DNA from: Sciurus carolinensis
Taxonomy: Eukaryota > Chordata > Mammalia > Rodentia > Sciuridae
DNA length: 64,000 nucleotides
Reading direction: 5' to 3'
NCBI RefSeq assembly: GCF_902686445.1
Contig: NC_062214.1
Coordinates: 49,129,454 to 49,193,453 of the forward strand
The notes beneath the pieces were generated by a model, which made no database searches, was not told where the DNA came from, and was given only the letters and a program-made list of their open reading frames with translations. This document shows positions 10,733 through 23,218 of the stretch, piece by piece (the first letter of the stretch is position 1; every line of letters begins with the position of its first letter). The position numbers were made by a program, and so were the translations under genes.

Positions 10733-12340
10733 GTATCTTGGGTTGCTAAGAGGAAGAATCTGGAATCCTCTGTTTGCTCCCTCCCTGCAGAATCCCTGCA
10801 GGGTTCCTGTAGGATGCCTCTATTAACACCAAAGTAACAGGGAAACCTCTGCCCTGCACCATCAGGGAGATGTGGTCATCTGCTCTTAGTCTCATTGACA
10901 CCAATAATGGACATGGACCCTGGCCCCAAACCCACCCAAAGTACATCACCTTGGTTAGGGCAGAGAGATATCTTGTGGTGTCTGAACTGACTGTGGGGGT
11001 TCTTTCAGGAAGGACAGGACCTTTAACCACTGAAGGACACACAGGGCCAAAGTTTTATTGAGCAGAGGCACTGCCCGTCTCCCTCCTTCTCACCACGTCC
11101 TGGGTGGCCCTGGATCCCCAAAGGCCTCATTGTTTTTCACAATTGTCTCTCAATCCCACTCTTCCACCCAAAGCATGTATCTAGAATAGTAAATTACTTT
11201 TATGTGACAGTGAGACAAAAATGCATCTTCTTTTATAGTTTCAGTATTTCATCAAAATCAACACAGTTCCTAGACTGCATTTTTCTTAAGAAATCCTACA
11301 ACTGAAATATGGGTTCTTGGTTTTAGGTTAGAGGCTTTGCTGACTACCAGAGAATTAAATCAAGGCTTGAGTCCACAGGCACAGAGCCCTGGAGACTCAT
11401 GGAGGAGGGCTGCAAAGGAATACTTTTCCCAAGATGGAAACCCCTCTCAGTGCATATATTTTCTGAGACGCTGTTCCACTGGCACCTTTTCCAGCATCTC
11501 ACAGAGCTTGTTACTGTGCAACCAATGAAGAAAAATCCCTTTTCCAAGCTGGGTCAGACTTTCCATGAATTTAGCATAGGGAGGCCTAATTATATGTCAT
11601 TTGATGAATGCCTATGCTGAACTAGTCTAAGTGTGCAGAATTGCATAACCTCATCAACATCAAGACCAGGAAGCCTGGGATCTCTGGGGCCTACCCCTGG
11701 CCCCGCAGCCACACTGCTGAAGGAATATTGGAGGGAAGTTATGACAGAGTTACAGGGAATCCCTGCCGGGACATAAGGCACATCATGGTTTGTCCCTGGT
11801 TTGTCTAAACTCACAACAAGCAGGGAAGTGCCACAGAAGAAAAAAATAAAAGGCTCAATGTTATGATTCTCTCAGTCAGTTTACTAATCTGCAAATGGGG
11901 ACCAAGGTAGAAAGTCACTCATTATTTGTTTATTGAGTGTTCACTGTTCTGATAGTTGGGAAATTAGCAGTAAAAATAATGGTATCATTTCTAAGTCTAT
12001 ATCTCAATGTTCTCTTCCAGAGACAATTGACTTGCCCCATCCTTTTTAAAGCACTTCTAGGATGATGTATGAGTAAAGAAGTGATAACATTATTATTCAG
12101 ACCAAGATACTTTTGAAAGTGAAAACAATTGCTATTAATCAAAAATTCCAAGACAGTAGGCACCAACAAAGACTGTCTTGAACAAGTCAGTGTTGAATAG
12201 TTCCATCAAAGGGTTTATGCACATGTGTGTGAGCTCACACTCATGTCCATGTATCATAGGGTTTTAGAAAGCCCTTTGCACTCTCAAAAACTCTACTCCA
12301 TGCCTGATTTCTATCATGGTGCAAGAGTTTTAATCCCAAA
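10733..12340. other. No gene; possible MIR trace
   Basis: Unique-looking sequence. A short MIR-like phrase ('cagtttactaatctgcaaatgggg') occurs at about 11877-11901. Reading frames here are short, overlap on both strands and lack domains. Confidence 0.35.
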
Positions 12341-12965
12341 GTCAGAAATAAGGCTTGCAGCATGTGAAAGCTGTCAGATTCAAAATGGAATCACTCCTGT
12401 CAAACCCTGACAACTGGAGCCAGGGAAGGTCAGGGAGGGCTCTCAGCTAAATTTTCCCAATAACAGGCTGTCATAAGGACAGCAAACAGCACAAGGACTG
12501 TTAATCACTTATGCACGAATACTTGCCTGACTCTTGCTGTCTCACAAGCCCAGTCCAAAGAAGCAGCCTGCTCTACCCTTTAAGGCTACTTTTGCTTAAT
12601 AATGGATAGTGAAACTGCCAAGTAGGACCACAAAACAGGCTTTATGTAGTAACTGCTGCACCCTCAGAGCTTGGCAGCTCCCACAGGCACCAAAAGTGCC
12701 AACAAAATTTCTTTCACAATAACTTGTGGAGATTCCTGTGTCCTAATAGAACTGCAACCTTTTCTTTGTTCTTCAAACTAGAGACCACCTAGCCTGTGCT
12801 TGTACTTTCCAGATTGCAATTCTACTCTTGGTTTATTCCAAATACAAGTTCCTTTACTGAAGACTCATCTCTAAATTTTTGCTTGACTTTGACAAATGTA
12901 TGTACTCCTCCTGGGAGAGGTCAAAACTGATCTGAATTGATGCTGATGTATCTGTCTTCGATTAG
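12341..12965 (+). repeat. Possible old LTR
   Basis: The segment has an LTR-like feel (a purine-rich start at 'tcagattcaaaatggaatc', later 'ctttactgaagactcatctc') but I cannot assign a family or see clear TG..CA ends. Treat as tentative. Confidence 0.25.
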
Positions 12966-13102
12966 CAGTGTCAGGAGTCATAATGGAAAAGGGATGGAGC
13001 CAATCCAGAGGAGAGAAATGCTACAGAAACATGAACTGGGATCTGGCAACTTCCTCCACGCCTCAGTGTACCCATATGTGTGAGGAGATCTCTACTTTAC
13101 CT

Positions 13103-13492
13103 CTGGTTTGGATATGAGGTGTCCCCCAAAAGCTCCAATAAATGATTACATTATGAGAGCTGTGACCTAATAAGTGGATTAATCCATTTGATGGATTAAT
13201 AATTTGAAAAGTGGCAATTGTAGGCAGGTGGAACATGATGAGAATGTGGATCACTGGGAGCATGCGCTTGAGGATTATAACTTGTCCCCCTGGATCCTCC
13301 CTTCCTCTCTCTTTCTGCTTCACAGCCACCATTAGCTGGACAGCTTTCTTCCACTGGACCCTTCAGCCATGGTGTTCTACCTCACCTCAGGCCCAGAGCA
13401 GTGGAGTTGGCCAATCATGGACTGAGGTCTCTGAAACCATGAACCCCAATTAAACCTTTCCTCCTCTAAGTTGTTAGTTAGACTAACAACCC
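13103..13492 (+). repeat. MaLR LTR (MST/MLT1-like), sense
   Basis: Starts with the typical 'tggtttggatatgaggtgtc' followed by 'ccccaaaagctcc'. It contains 'tggattaatccatttgatgg', a 'catggtgttctacctcacct' phrase and the end 'ctctgaaaccatgaacccc', 'aattaaacctttcctcctct'. The order and length (about 390 bp) fit an MST-like ERVL-MaLR LTR. No internal sequence is attached. Confidence 0.85.
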
Positions 13493-14111
13493 TCCCAAAG
13501 TTCTTGGTTCTCAAGTTTAGAGCAACCCAGCCCATCGAACATGAGCATGTACTGGTATCTGAGTCCAGCAGGCCCCATTCCCTTCTGTCCATGAAGGCCT
13601 GGGGCACCTGGAACTCTCTCAGCTCTCAGCTCTCCTCTGAACTTGAAGCCCAATAGAAGTAGAGAGAGACCACCTACAACAGGATGCTTCTTCTTAACAG
13701 GATGCATCTTCTCTATCATGATGTATGTCAACCTCTGCAAGCTTGGAAAAATAGAAATGCCTGTGAAGAAATAGTCACATTTAAATAATGAGTGGGTAAT
13801 TGGTTTGTGTCAATGGAAGAAGAGTAGAGTTTAGCAACAAATCTTTTAGAGCTAAGAATCCCCTGACCAAATGCCCTCTTTGTCCTGTTGGCTAAACAAC
13901 TTATGTCCTGAAAGAAACAGAGGACAAGGAATTGAATGAAAATAGAAGGGGAGGAGTTAGAGAGAACTCCAGAACCCACAGGTTCAGAAAAGGAACTAAT
14001 GCTATTATTGTTATCATTATTATTTTTTTATTTATACTAAAAGTCTAGATTTAAAGAAAAGGATGACATCACAAAAAACATCAGCAAGTTCCACTATAAT
14101 CTTTCTTATGA
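13493..14111. other. No recognised feature
   Basis: About 620 bp with no long frame and no repeat I recognise. Confidence 0.4.
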
Positions 14112-14882
14112 GATTTTTAAAATTTTATTTTGGTGCATTATAATTATACATAATAGTGGAATTTGTTGTTACATACTCATACATGAACACAACATAATTT
14201 GGTCAATTCCACTCCCCAGTACCTCCCCCTTTCCTCCCCTCCTCCCTACCCTGGTCCCATTCCTCTATTCTACTGGTCTCTCCTTTCTTTGTTTTTATGA
14301 GATGCTTCCCACCTTTTTTTTTTTTTCCTTTTTCTTTTCTCTCCATTTTTCATATATGAGAGAAAACATATGATCTTTGACTTTCCAAGTCTGGTTTAAT
14401 TCACTTAACATGTTCTCAAGTTTCATTCATTTTTCTACAAATGACATAATTTTGTCCTTTTTTTAATTAATTAATTTTATTTTTGTACCAGGGGTTGAAC
14501 CTAGGGACACTTAACCACTGAGTCACATCCCTAGCCTTTTGCATTTTATTTTTTATTTTGAGACTGGGCCTCGATAAGTTGCTGAGACTTGTTTTGAACT
14601 GATTCTCCTGCTTCAGCTTCCTGAGCCAGAGATTACAGTCATGCACCACCATCCCTGGCAATTTTGTTCTTTTTTAATGACTGAATAAAACACCTTTGTG
14701 TTTATGTACCACATTCTCTTTATCCATTCAGTCATTGACAGAATCTAGGCTGGTTTCATAATTTACCTATTATGAATTTTATGGCTATAAACACGGGCAT
14801 GCAAGCATTGCTGTAGCATGCTGACTTTAATCCTCTAGGATAAATATTGAGGAGTGGTATAGTTGGGTTATATGGTGGTTCC
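14112..14882 (-). mobile_element. Antisense L1 3' end, split by a SINE
   Basis: 14112-14457 is the reverse complement of an older L1 3'UTR ('ggtgcattataattatacat', then a C/T-rich tract that is the antisense of the G-rich tract). 14673-14882 continues into the antisense ORF2 C-terminus ('accacattctctttatccat', 'ctatggctataaacacggg'-like). The dimeric SINE at 14458-14672 interrupts it. Confidence 0.8.
14458..14672 (-). mobile_element. Dimeric B1-ID SINE, antisense
   Basis: Poly-T first, then the antisense ID half ('ggggttgaacctaggg', 'ccactgagtcacatccctag'), then the antisense B1 half ('gagactgggcctcgataag', 'gattacagtcatgcaccacc'). It lies inside an antisense L1 end, so it is the younger insertion. 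Confidence 0.8.
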
Positions 14883-16635
14883 TTCATCATCATTTTTACT
14901 ATCCCTTTTGCATGTACCTCACCCAAGATCAGGGCCTGCTCAGGATCACATACACCCAAGTGGTTCACTGAGAGGGAATATAAAGACCTGGTCATTTAGA
15001 TCAAACTCAGGAAAACTCAAAGGGATTATTCCAGCTCCAGAGAACCATCTCTAGTTCTACATCATAGTTCTGTATGGATCTCCCCATTTCCATGGATATG
15101 GACCCCTAGAGCCCTGCTTAGGAAACCCCTACATGTCAGAGTTCTCTTATCAGGGTCCCTAACCTGTAGCAGAAAGCACTCAATAAGTATTGGTGAATGA
15201 CTATACTCACATGGAGAGCATGGTGTGTGTGTGTGTGTGTGTGTTAATGCTCCTGTTTAATACCTCGCTAGCATGAGAACTTCCCTATAAAATTTATCTT
15301 GGAAATCCAGTGACTTTAGAAATAAATTTGAAGATTTCAAGTATGAAGAAATCCCCCACCTCTCAGGAAACATCCTTCACAGTAAACCTTCAGCATCTTA
15401 CATGTTGTTTCGAAATGGCTAATTCCCACTACACCTGACCTGACCTGAAAGGAGGCACTCTCACTGCATATTTCTGTCCTCAACCTGATGTGAAGATTGA
15501 TCAGGGAACATCACTGCTTATATTTAAGCTTTGTGGAAATAAAAGTGGCCTGTCAGAGCCCAACTTAATCTACACTCTCGAGAAAATGCAAATAAAAAGT
15601 GGCAGATTCATCTTGATGCTCCAGGCAGATGCTCAACAAAAAAGTAATTTTCTCCAGCAGATTTCTTCCTAGAGCTCCACCTCTGGTGTCCTCTATGGGC
15701 ATCTATGGAGGAGCAGCCTGGAAAAGGAGCCCACTCCCAAGAAAGGGATGAGCCCACTGCTATCACACAGACTCAGAATGACACAGCGTTTGGGTAGCAG
15801 CATCCTTACTTCTCAACAGAACATGCTGCAGGCCCTGTCCCTGGGGTACCATCAGGAATAGCCCCAGCTCCCTCACAATCAGGTAGAGCTGACCCTTGGT
15901 CTGTGCCCATTGCCCCAGTCAACAATTACCACCAACATGGCTAGTCAATGATGCCCCAGCCCCTATAGTCCTGCACTGCAGTGTCCTCAAAGAAGTTTTA
16001 GGCCCAGCTGGACAGCTCAGTGATGGAAACATAGAACTTTGCAAGCACAGAAAAAAAAGGTGGCCAAGTCAGCTTAGGTGCAGCGGGATTTCCTTAAGGA
16101 AGAGACATCTTTCACGATGTCCATGGTGTCTCATGTCAAGGGACATGGATCCTGAGAATGATGCAGTTGGGCATAAGGTAGGAGCAATGGGGGCCAAAGA
16201 CCAGAGAGAAAGGGGTACTTGGTGGAGGGAGGCATGCACAAGGCTGGTGTGTTCGGAGGGTAGAAGTCCAGAAAGCACATGTTGAGGAATCAGAGTGAAG
16301 AGGGAACAGACAGCAGAGACCCTGGTGGTCCTTACCTGGATTACTCTGTCCAAATCCTGTTTACCTGCACAATGCATCCAACGGAGCACTGTACACTCCT
16401 GGTCCTCCAGGCCTGAGCATCTGCCTGCTCTCTGGGACACCTGTCAACTGCTGGTTGGCCTTATTCCATGTGATCTTTCTTTCCATTCTACATTCCAGGG
16501 GAAGGATTGCTATTGCAGTGGGGAGAACAAATGCATTTTTAAAAAATACACAAACACAGGGTTAATTTCATAATTAAATTTCACTCTCAGTCTTAAATGC
16601 AAGTTTTACCATTGATTGAAGGTATAAAATTAGTT
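14883..16635. other. No recognised gene; short GT repeat and MIR trace
   Basis: Holds a (GT)11 run at 15223-15244 and a short MIR-like 3' end at about 15165-15205 ('aagcactcaataagtattgg'). The 120-130-codon frames at 15896-16285 (+) and 16069-16440 (-) overlap each other and show no domain. I do not call them. Confidence 0.4.
15223..15244. repeat. (GT)11 microsatellite
   Basis: Eleven uninterrupted GT units. Confidence 0.9.
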
Positions 16636-16639
16636 CGTC

Positions 16640-16925
16640 CATTATTTATGCTGTATTAACAAACCACCTTAATCTTACTGACTTAAAATAACACAATCCA
16701 TTATGGTTCTAATGAACCTCTGGTTTGGGGGGTGGGTGCAGTGAGATAGCTCATCTCTGTTCCCTGCTTGTTTTCAAGATGGTGCACTCATAAGATGTTC
16801 AAGTTGTTATTAACTCACCTGAGGCTGTGACCCAGGGTTTCCGTTCCACTCAAGGTGAACCTCTCCTCAAAGTGCTTTGTGTTTCCTTGTGGAATGGTGA
16901 CTGGATTCCAAGAGCTGGAATCTGA
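16640..16925. repeat. Old interspersed repeat, family unresolved
   Basis: The phrase order 'tgctgtattaacaaaccacc', 'gacttaaaataacaca' and, at the far end, 'ggattccaagagctgg' resembles an ancient mammalian LTR or DNA repeat. I cannot name the family with confidence. Confidence 0.35.
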
Positions 16926-17001
16926 AAAGAACAAATCAGAAATGCATAGCAACTTTATGACTAAACTGAAACTCACATAATGTCAACTTCATCAGAAACC
17001 A

Positions 17002-17197
17002 TTTTTTTTTTTTTTTTTTAGTAGTGGGGATTGAACCCAGCAGCATTTAACCACTGAGCCACAATTTTTATTTTTGAAATAGTGTCTTGCTAAGTTGCTT
17101 ATGACCCTGCTAAGTTACTGAAGCTGGCCTCGAACTTGCAATCCTCCTGCCTCCTAAGTCACTGGGAAAACAGGCAAGTGCCACTATTCCCAGCTCA
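17002..17197 (-). mobile_element. Dimeric B1-ID SINE, antisense
   Basis: A 19-bp poly-T leads into the antisense ID half ('gggattgaacccagcagc', 'ccactgagccac') and then the antisense B1 half ('cctcgaacttgcaatcctcc', 'aggcaagtgccactattcc'). It has a short internal duplication around 'gctaagtt'. Confidence 0.85.
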
Positions 17198-17639
17198 CCA
17201 TAAACTTTTGGTTGAAGCAGTCCCAAATGCCTGTGTGGAGCAAGGGAAGGACATATATATTTGTCCTCTTGATGGTGGGTGGCAAGATTCGAGAAAAGTG
17301 TATGTGATGGAGAGATAGTGTCAAGCCCATATTTGGAGCATCAGAGGAGTATGTATGTTCCACCTGTGGTGCCATTCTAAGGAATGCCAGGCGAGGCATA
17401 GATACCCATAATTCTTCACAGCTCATTCTCACTCACATCTGTTCTTCCCACCTCCTATGTTCCCAAACTGTGACTCTGAAATGCTTCAATGTGGAACCTA
17501 AAAATACGTATGGCAGTGTCAAGAGCACATTTGATGGAGGTGGTGCTAAATGCACCCATTAAGTATTACTGGTTCAGGTGGCACTCATGTTTCCAGGGAT
17601 GATACTTTCATTCTTCTTCGTTCTACATTACCTAAAACA
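17198..17639. other. No recognised feature
   Basis: About 440 bp without a repeat or frame I can support. Confidence 0.4.
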
Positions 17640-19178
17640 GGTGGACCTGGATCTAGGACTATCTGGAGAGAAAGAGAGCCTGCAGTTATGTACATTTTGT
17701 TCTTTCCGTAAAAGAAAAATGAGGACTTTGGAAATTCAGATCCTCTTTGAGATTAGAGATTTAAACAACACATTTTTAATTTTAACCAGTTGTAAGTCAA
17801 AATGCTACAATAAAACAAAAAAGAGAGAAAGAAAATGAAGAGCATTTGAGTCCCACACTTAAAATGAAGTACACACAAAGTTTAAACTGGTTATGACAAA
17901 AGCCTATAGTTGTATTTCTTAAACTACAAAGAAAACAAATTTTGGCAGTCTTTAAATATACATAGCTTAAAATACAATTTTTAGCACTTGGCACCATATG
18001 TATGCCATTATATTTGATTTTGCATTACTGTTTCACAATGAAGCTTTGTTTAAGGCTTTGATTTTTATGATTATGAAAGAAATAAGACAAAACCACAGTT
18101 TTTTTCTTACTTAAATTTCACCACTGTTGAAGTGGCTCTTCTGTGTTAAAAAAAAAAAGTACAACTATCGAAACTAAAAATTATAGAGTAATATTGCCAT
18201 TCTGCTGATTTTAAATATACAGTACATCATACATACTTTACAAGCAAGTTAAATGGAGATAAAGTTGAAATTATAGAGATGCAGATGACCTTTCAAAATC
18301 AACACAATGTGTTCTGATATTTCATGACTAATACCATGCATTTATGATCAATGAACCATGTGGTTTTGAATCGGATATAGAACATTAGTACTACAACTTG
18401 AGCTAAACTTCTGTATGGTTCATAATTTTTAAAGTGTGTAGTTAATATTATGCATGTTATTGTCCTTTCTTCCATTCTTACCAGTATGTGCCTATTTGCA
18501 AAACAAAAATGCTAATAATCAGTAATAGTCCTATAAAAGATGTCAACTCTGTTTAGTCATTGACTGATCTTGCTCTAACCTTAAATTTTTGTGATTATTG
18601 ACCTCAGTTGCATTTATTCTAAAATCCCCCCAAATTTATCTAACCATTTTCGAATATCAACATTACCCTGGTGTATTCACTGCTGTATGCTTTATTGTTC
18701 TTTGTTGCTGTTTTACGCCTTCATATTAGCAAAATATGAAATTCTGTGAAGAAAAAAAAAAAAAACCTTTGCTCTTTTTAAAAAAAAAGCCTTCTGTAGC
18801 AGGAAACGAATTGCTTATTCTTGAGAACTTTCCCATCAAGAATTTAGTAGATGCAGGTATACTTCTATCATTTTGATGTTTTTGTTAATGTTTCCAAACA
18901 ATGTACTTTAAAATCAGAATCATTTATCATTTTCATATACTTCTGATGCTCTTCATCACATTAGTGATGAAAAATGAGGTGTAATTCCCCAACCCCTGCC
19001 TGCAAGAACTAAGTAGGAACTTACTGTAAGTTGAAGGAAGTTCTGCTCTAACTCATGGATTGTGAAGAATGAACGGCTTTTGGGTCAATGGATTGTGATA
19101 CAGTGTATCTAGAAGCTATTGAATTCAACTTCCAATGCTTAATAAAAATTTTTATTCTTTTAGTATATAAAAAAAAAG
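17640..19178 (+). pseudogene. Possible retrocopy of an mRNA 3'UTR
   Basis: A 1.5-kb AT-rich block unlike its neighbours. It lacks any recognised repeat and has no long frame. It ends with AATAAA at 19141-19146, then about 22 bases, then an A-run at 19168-19177. An internal A14 run at about 18751-18764 could be a genomic A-run or an internal tail. The layout fits a processed retrocopy that kept mainly 3'UTR. I do not recognise the parent gene and no clear target duplication was seen. Confidence 0.35.
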
Positions 19179-19784
19179 GGTGAACCTGGTGGTGTGGGCA
19201 TAAATGCTCTGGCTGTCAGCCCCTGAAAACTGGTCTAGTAGATTAAAAATGGTGGTGGGTCTTACTCACATGACAAGGCATTTGGATGTGGGCAGCTGCT
19301 GATGTTGACACAGCTGCACAAGGATATTTGTCCTAGCTCTTATTCTCCGTATCTGGAGTGTCATTTTCATATCCTTTGCCTCTTAGCCCTAATATAGCTG
19401 CCATCATGGTCAATCACATGGGCTAATCAGGGCAGGGAATTCCTTCTCTCAATCTCCCCCAGCTTTGAGGAAGGCTGGCAAAGTAAATTTCCAAAAGATG
19501 GAGTGGCACTTCCCTGGGCTCTCAGCCATGGTCACTGTTAGTTCCATGACTGAAAAGTGGAATTTCCTCAACAAGGAAAAAAGGTGGGGTGTGGGGGGGT
19601 GGGTGCTCAGCTCCTTCAAATCCAACTATTGAGATATCAGAGCTTTGCAAACAGAGGCCATGAACCTGAGAATGAAGAGGAAGAGGAGAATAAGGAGGAG
19701 AGAGGATACACCACTTCTGAGATAACGACAAAACATTGGCTCAATTTGTTAGAAAGCAAAATGATGTGAACATTGTGCTTATTG
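19179..19784. other. No recognised feature
   Basis: Unique-looking sequence up to the first LTR of the 20-33 kb cluster. A G-run lies at about 19585-19605. Confidence 0.35.
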
Positions 19785-20329
19785 TGTTACTGAAAGCTCA
19801 GTCCTTGTCCCCAGTACCAATCAAATAATGAGGACATGGTTTTGGAAAAAAAAAAAAAAAAAAGAAGTTTTACTATTTTGCTAACAAAGATAAAACACTG
19901 GTGACTCCTGTCCCAGAGGCTGTTGCCATCAGGGGAACGGGATTTTTTTTTTTTTTTTTTTTTTAAAGATTGAAGACTACATTCCAGGTGTTCTCTGTCC
20001 AGAGTTGTAATTCACTTGTTAATTTGGAATTTAGTCATTCTTTAAATCTTCTGGTGCCATCCCTGAAGTCTGAAATACTCCGTTCCTGTGGTTGGTTGGT
20101 GGGTGCTCAAAGACAGATAATTTTGCGGAGGATGGGAAAGAAAGGTGATCCTGTTTCTGTCTAGAATGGGGGAAAAGGTAATCTTATTTTCCCAGAGATT
20201 AGGGAGGGGGAGATATTAGGGAGCACCAGGGAGAGAGAAAGAGAAAGAAACGTTTGTTTTAAAAATAAGTCACAGTAACAGAGCAGTAAGGGCTATATTC
20301 AAAGCATAAACTGAACCACTATTACAATT
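19785..20329 (-). repeat. Cluster LTR copy A (solo), antisense
   Basis: Begins TGTTACTGAAAG and follows the same phrase order as copies B, C and D: 'cagtccttgtccccag', 'aatgaggacatggtttt', a poly-A/T-rich part, 'gactcctgtcccagaggctg', 'aattcacttgttaattt', 'acagataat', 'gagagagaaagagaaagaaa' and 'gggctatattcaaagcataa'. It ends near '..attaca'. No primer-site-like or shared internal sequence lies beside it, so it is best read as a solo LTR. It carries an expanded T-run at about 19943-19964. Confidence 0.7.
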
Positions 20330-22266
20330 ATGCCTTCAATTTCCACACCTTCCAGGTTGCCCTCTGTGCCTAATTAGTGTGTGTTGTGGAGTTTTTTTAG
20401 TTTGTTTTTGTTTGGGGGAGGGGGATCATTTTTGGTTTTATTTTGAGCATTAAATTATTCTCTATGCTACAACCCAGTACCCAACACAGAAAGAAATGAA
20501 TGGAAAAACGAACCTTCTTTCTTTCTACAAATGATCATTTTTGCTCATCCATTCCTGGCATACCCATTGAAGGACTGGAAAACATCCCCTCCCTGGCTAC
20601 AGGGCCATAGGATGAGCAGCATCCTCATTGCAGCCAGCCCAGCTGTGTCCCCTGCAGGAAGAGACTGCCAGGAGTCTCTGTCTGGATTTCAAGTCATCGG
20701 ATGTTTCTGGACCCAAAATGAATGGAAAAAGCATGAGAAGAATTCAGGAAAGAGGCCCTTGGGAAGTTGGTTAGCTATGACATAATTGGGTGAAAAACAT
20801 AATTAAAAAGAAGAAAAATAAGTCAGTGACTAATATCACAGAGGTAATATGAACTTTATTTCACAGAAAGTTGAAAGAACAAAATTGTAACACTTTAAAG
20901 ATTTTCACTGACTTCCTCCCCCCACCCTGAAACAAGGAACACTTCACACCCTAATAAAATAAGTGTTCTGATGGGCGGAACAGAAGAGGTTGATTTTACA
21001 GACAGAGAAAAGCTAAAGAAATCAGAAACTAAAATAAAAAGTAGATTAGTCATGTCAAAGTTACTATCCCTGTAAAAAGGGAAAAGAAAGAAAGAACAAA
21101 AGGAAGATAGCTGATTAGTTAACATTAGGTTATTTTAGGCCCCTTCTTTTGTGTAAGGATTAAGCAGAGAGAACTTCATTACCATGCAGATTGAAACTGG
21201 CCTGTTTCAGAAATTTAACTGTTCGTAATCAAGGCAGATGAACAGCTTAGTTTCAGCTTGGTGATGAACTTAAGCCAAGTGTCTTTGTTTTTATTTTAGC
21301 CTGTACTATTGGGACCTGAGACGGGCACTTAGTCCAAAATAATGTCTTCCCATAATTTTTATTTAACAAGCATATACCATGCCATTTTCTTACCAGATCT
21401 TCAAGAAAAACAAAAAACAAAAAACAAAAAAAACTTCCTCTGTGAGTCTGACTCTTAAAGCTATCTGAGAACATAGAATTGTTCAATCAAATCGATCCTA
21501 AATGGCCAATAAAACCACAGAGTGGGCTCCACTTGGATCTGGCCTATGAACTGGCCCTAGGCAAGAGGCCCCAGCTGTGGAGATCTGGGTAAGCAGTGGG
21601 TAGAAGGGGAGGAACATCCAACAACTCCATGCCTGAACTCTGATAATGTCCCAGGCACCACACAGGCTTTATGTCACTTTGCAAAAGCATGTGTGAAGCT
21701 TTACCATCATCATTTTAGAGACAGGAAACAGCACCAAGAGTTTAAATGACCTTCCCAGGTCTCACCATGTGAGCAGAGAGTTGTAGTGACTTGCTCTGTT
21801 CTCCTGAAAATAATTCCAATGGGTTTGGAAAAATGAATGTGTCTAAGGTTAACTCAGGTGGGGCAGTTGGATAAGAGAACAGGCTATGTGACAGAGAAAG
21901 CCTGGGTGGTGCTGTTCAGAGGACATGCTCCTCAGGAGGTCCAGGCAGGACTCTGGAATGGGGATTCCTAAGGTCTCTGCAGTTTAAGGAACCTGAGCTC
22001 AATGTTGTCCACACAGTCACTGAAGGACCATGGGATGACTAAAAGTGAGGGGTGAGGGGCGTTGTGCAGGGTTGTCCATGACAGCAGGAAGAATACAGGG
22101 AGGATGGGAAGGAGAGAGAGGCGTAACAGTATTTCACATCAGGCTTTCAGTATAGCCCTTGCTGCTCTGCCACTGTGACTTATTTTTAAAATGGCATGTT
22201 TCTTTCTCTTCCTCTCCCCTCCTTCTCCCTATTCTCTGCTCCTCCCAAATCTCTGAGGAAGTAGGA
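20330..22266. other. No gene; one MIR
   Basis: Unique-looking sequence apart from an antisense MIR at 21648-21790 and A-rich runs near 21405-21433. Reading frames are below 90 codons and lack domains. Confidence 0.4.
21648..21790 (-). mobile_element. MIR SINE remnant, antisense
   Basis: The order 'catcatcattttagagacag', 'gaaacagcaccaagagttt' and 'aaatgaccttcccaggtctc' follows the antisense MIR core, in which the consensus reads bases for 'attttacagatgaggaaactgag' and then 'ttgcccaaggtcac'. Confidence 0.6.
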
Positions 22267-23218
22267 TATTGCCAAAAGCTGGGTCCTTGTCCCCAATGCC
22301 AATCCAATAATGAGGACATGGTTTTAAGAAAAAAGAAAAGGAAGGCTTATTGCTTTGCTAGCAAAAGAGAAACACAGGGAACTCCTGTCCCAAAGGCTGT
22401 GATTCTGCCCATCAGCAGGAATAGAGGGCTTTATAGAGGTGATACAAAGGCTACATTCCACATGTTCTCTATTGGAGTTGTAATTCACTTGTGAATTTTG
22501 GGAGAAAGTCATTTCTGAGATCTTCTGGTACCATCCCCAAAGTGTGGATTGCTTCCTTCTTATGGTGGTTATATACTCAAGGACAGATAACTCTGTCTAG
22601 AATGATGTTATGGTTTAGATTTGGTGTCCCCCAAAAGCTCATGTGTAAGACAATGCAAGAAGGTTTGAAGGAGAAATGATTGGGTCATAGCCTTAATCTA
22701 ATCAGTGAATTAATCCCTAATGTGATTAACTGAGTGGTAACTCGAGGTAGGTGGGGTGTGGCTGAAGGAAGTGGTTCATTGGTGGCGTGGCTATGTGGTA
22801 TATATTTTGTATCTGGTGAGTGGAGTCTCTCTCTCTGCTTCTTGACCAACACATGAGCTGATTACCTCTGCAACACTCTTCCGCCATGATGTTCTGGCTC
22901 ACCTTGAGCCCTGAGGAATGGAGCCGCCCTTCTACAGACTAAGACCTCTAAAACTGTGAGTCCCTGATTAAATCTTTTCTCCTCTATGATTGTTCTGGCC
23001 AGATATTTTAGTCACAACAGTGAAAGAGCTGACTAAAACAGATGGGAAAAAAGGTAATCCAGTTTCCCTTGAGAAAGAGAGGGGGAGAAATATGGGAGGA
23101 ACAGGAGAAAGGAAGAGAAAGAAACATGTTTGCTTTCAAAATTAGTTGCAGTGGTAGAGCAGCAAGGGCTATATTCAAAGCATAAAGCTGAACACTGTTA
23201 TTTTTTCCAATGTCATTT
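22267..23218 (-). repeat. Cluster LTR copy B (3' LTR), split by an MST LTR
   Basis: Left part 22267-22605 carries 'gtccttgtccccaatgcc', 'aatgaggacatggttttaag', 'gaactcctgtcccaaaggct' and 'ggacagataactctg'. The right part resumes at 23041 with 'ggtaatccagtttccctt', 'aaagaaacatg' and 'gggctatattcaaagcataa'. The same segments are contiguous in copy C, so the 435-bp MST LTR at 22606-23040 is a later insertion. Confidence 0.75.
22606..23040 (+). repeat. MST-type MaLR solo LTR, sense
   Basis: A well-preserved 435-bp LTR with TG..CA ends. It starts TGTTATGGTTTAGATTTGG followed by 'tgtcccccaaaagctcatg'. It contains 'gattaactgagtggtaact', 'cgccatgatgttctggctc' and the end 'ttagtcacaacagtg' and 'ctgactaaaaca'. 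Opposite in orientation to the LTR it interrupts and younger than it. Confidence 0.9.

Noticed and set aside
15896..16440. Overlapping 129- and 123-codon frames on opposite strands
   Set aside because: Mutually overlapping shadow frames in GC-moderate unique sequence. No domain and no splice-site context that I can support.
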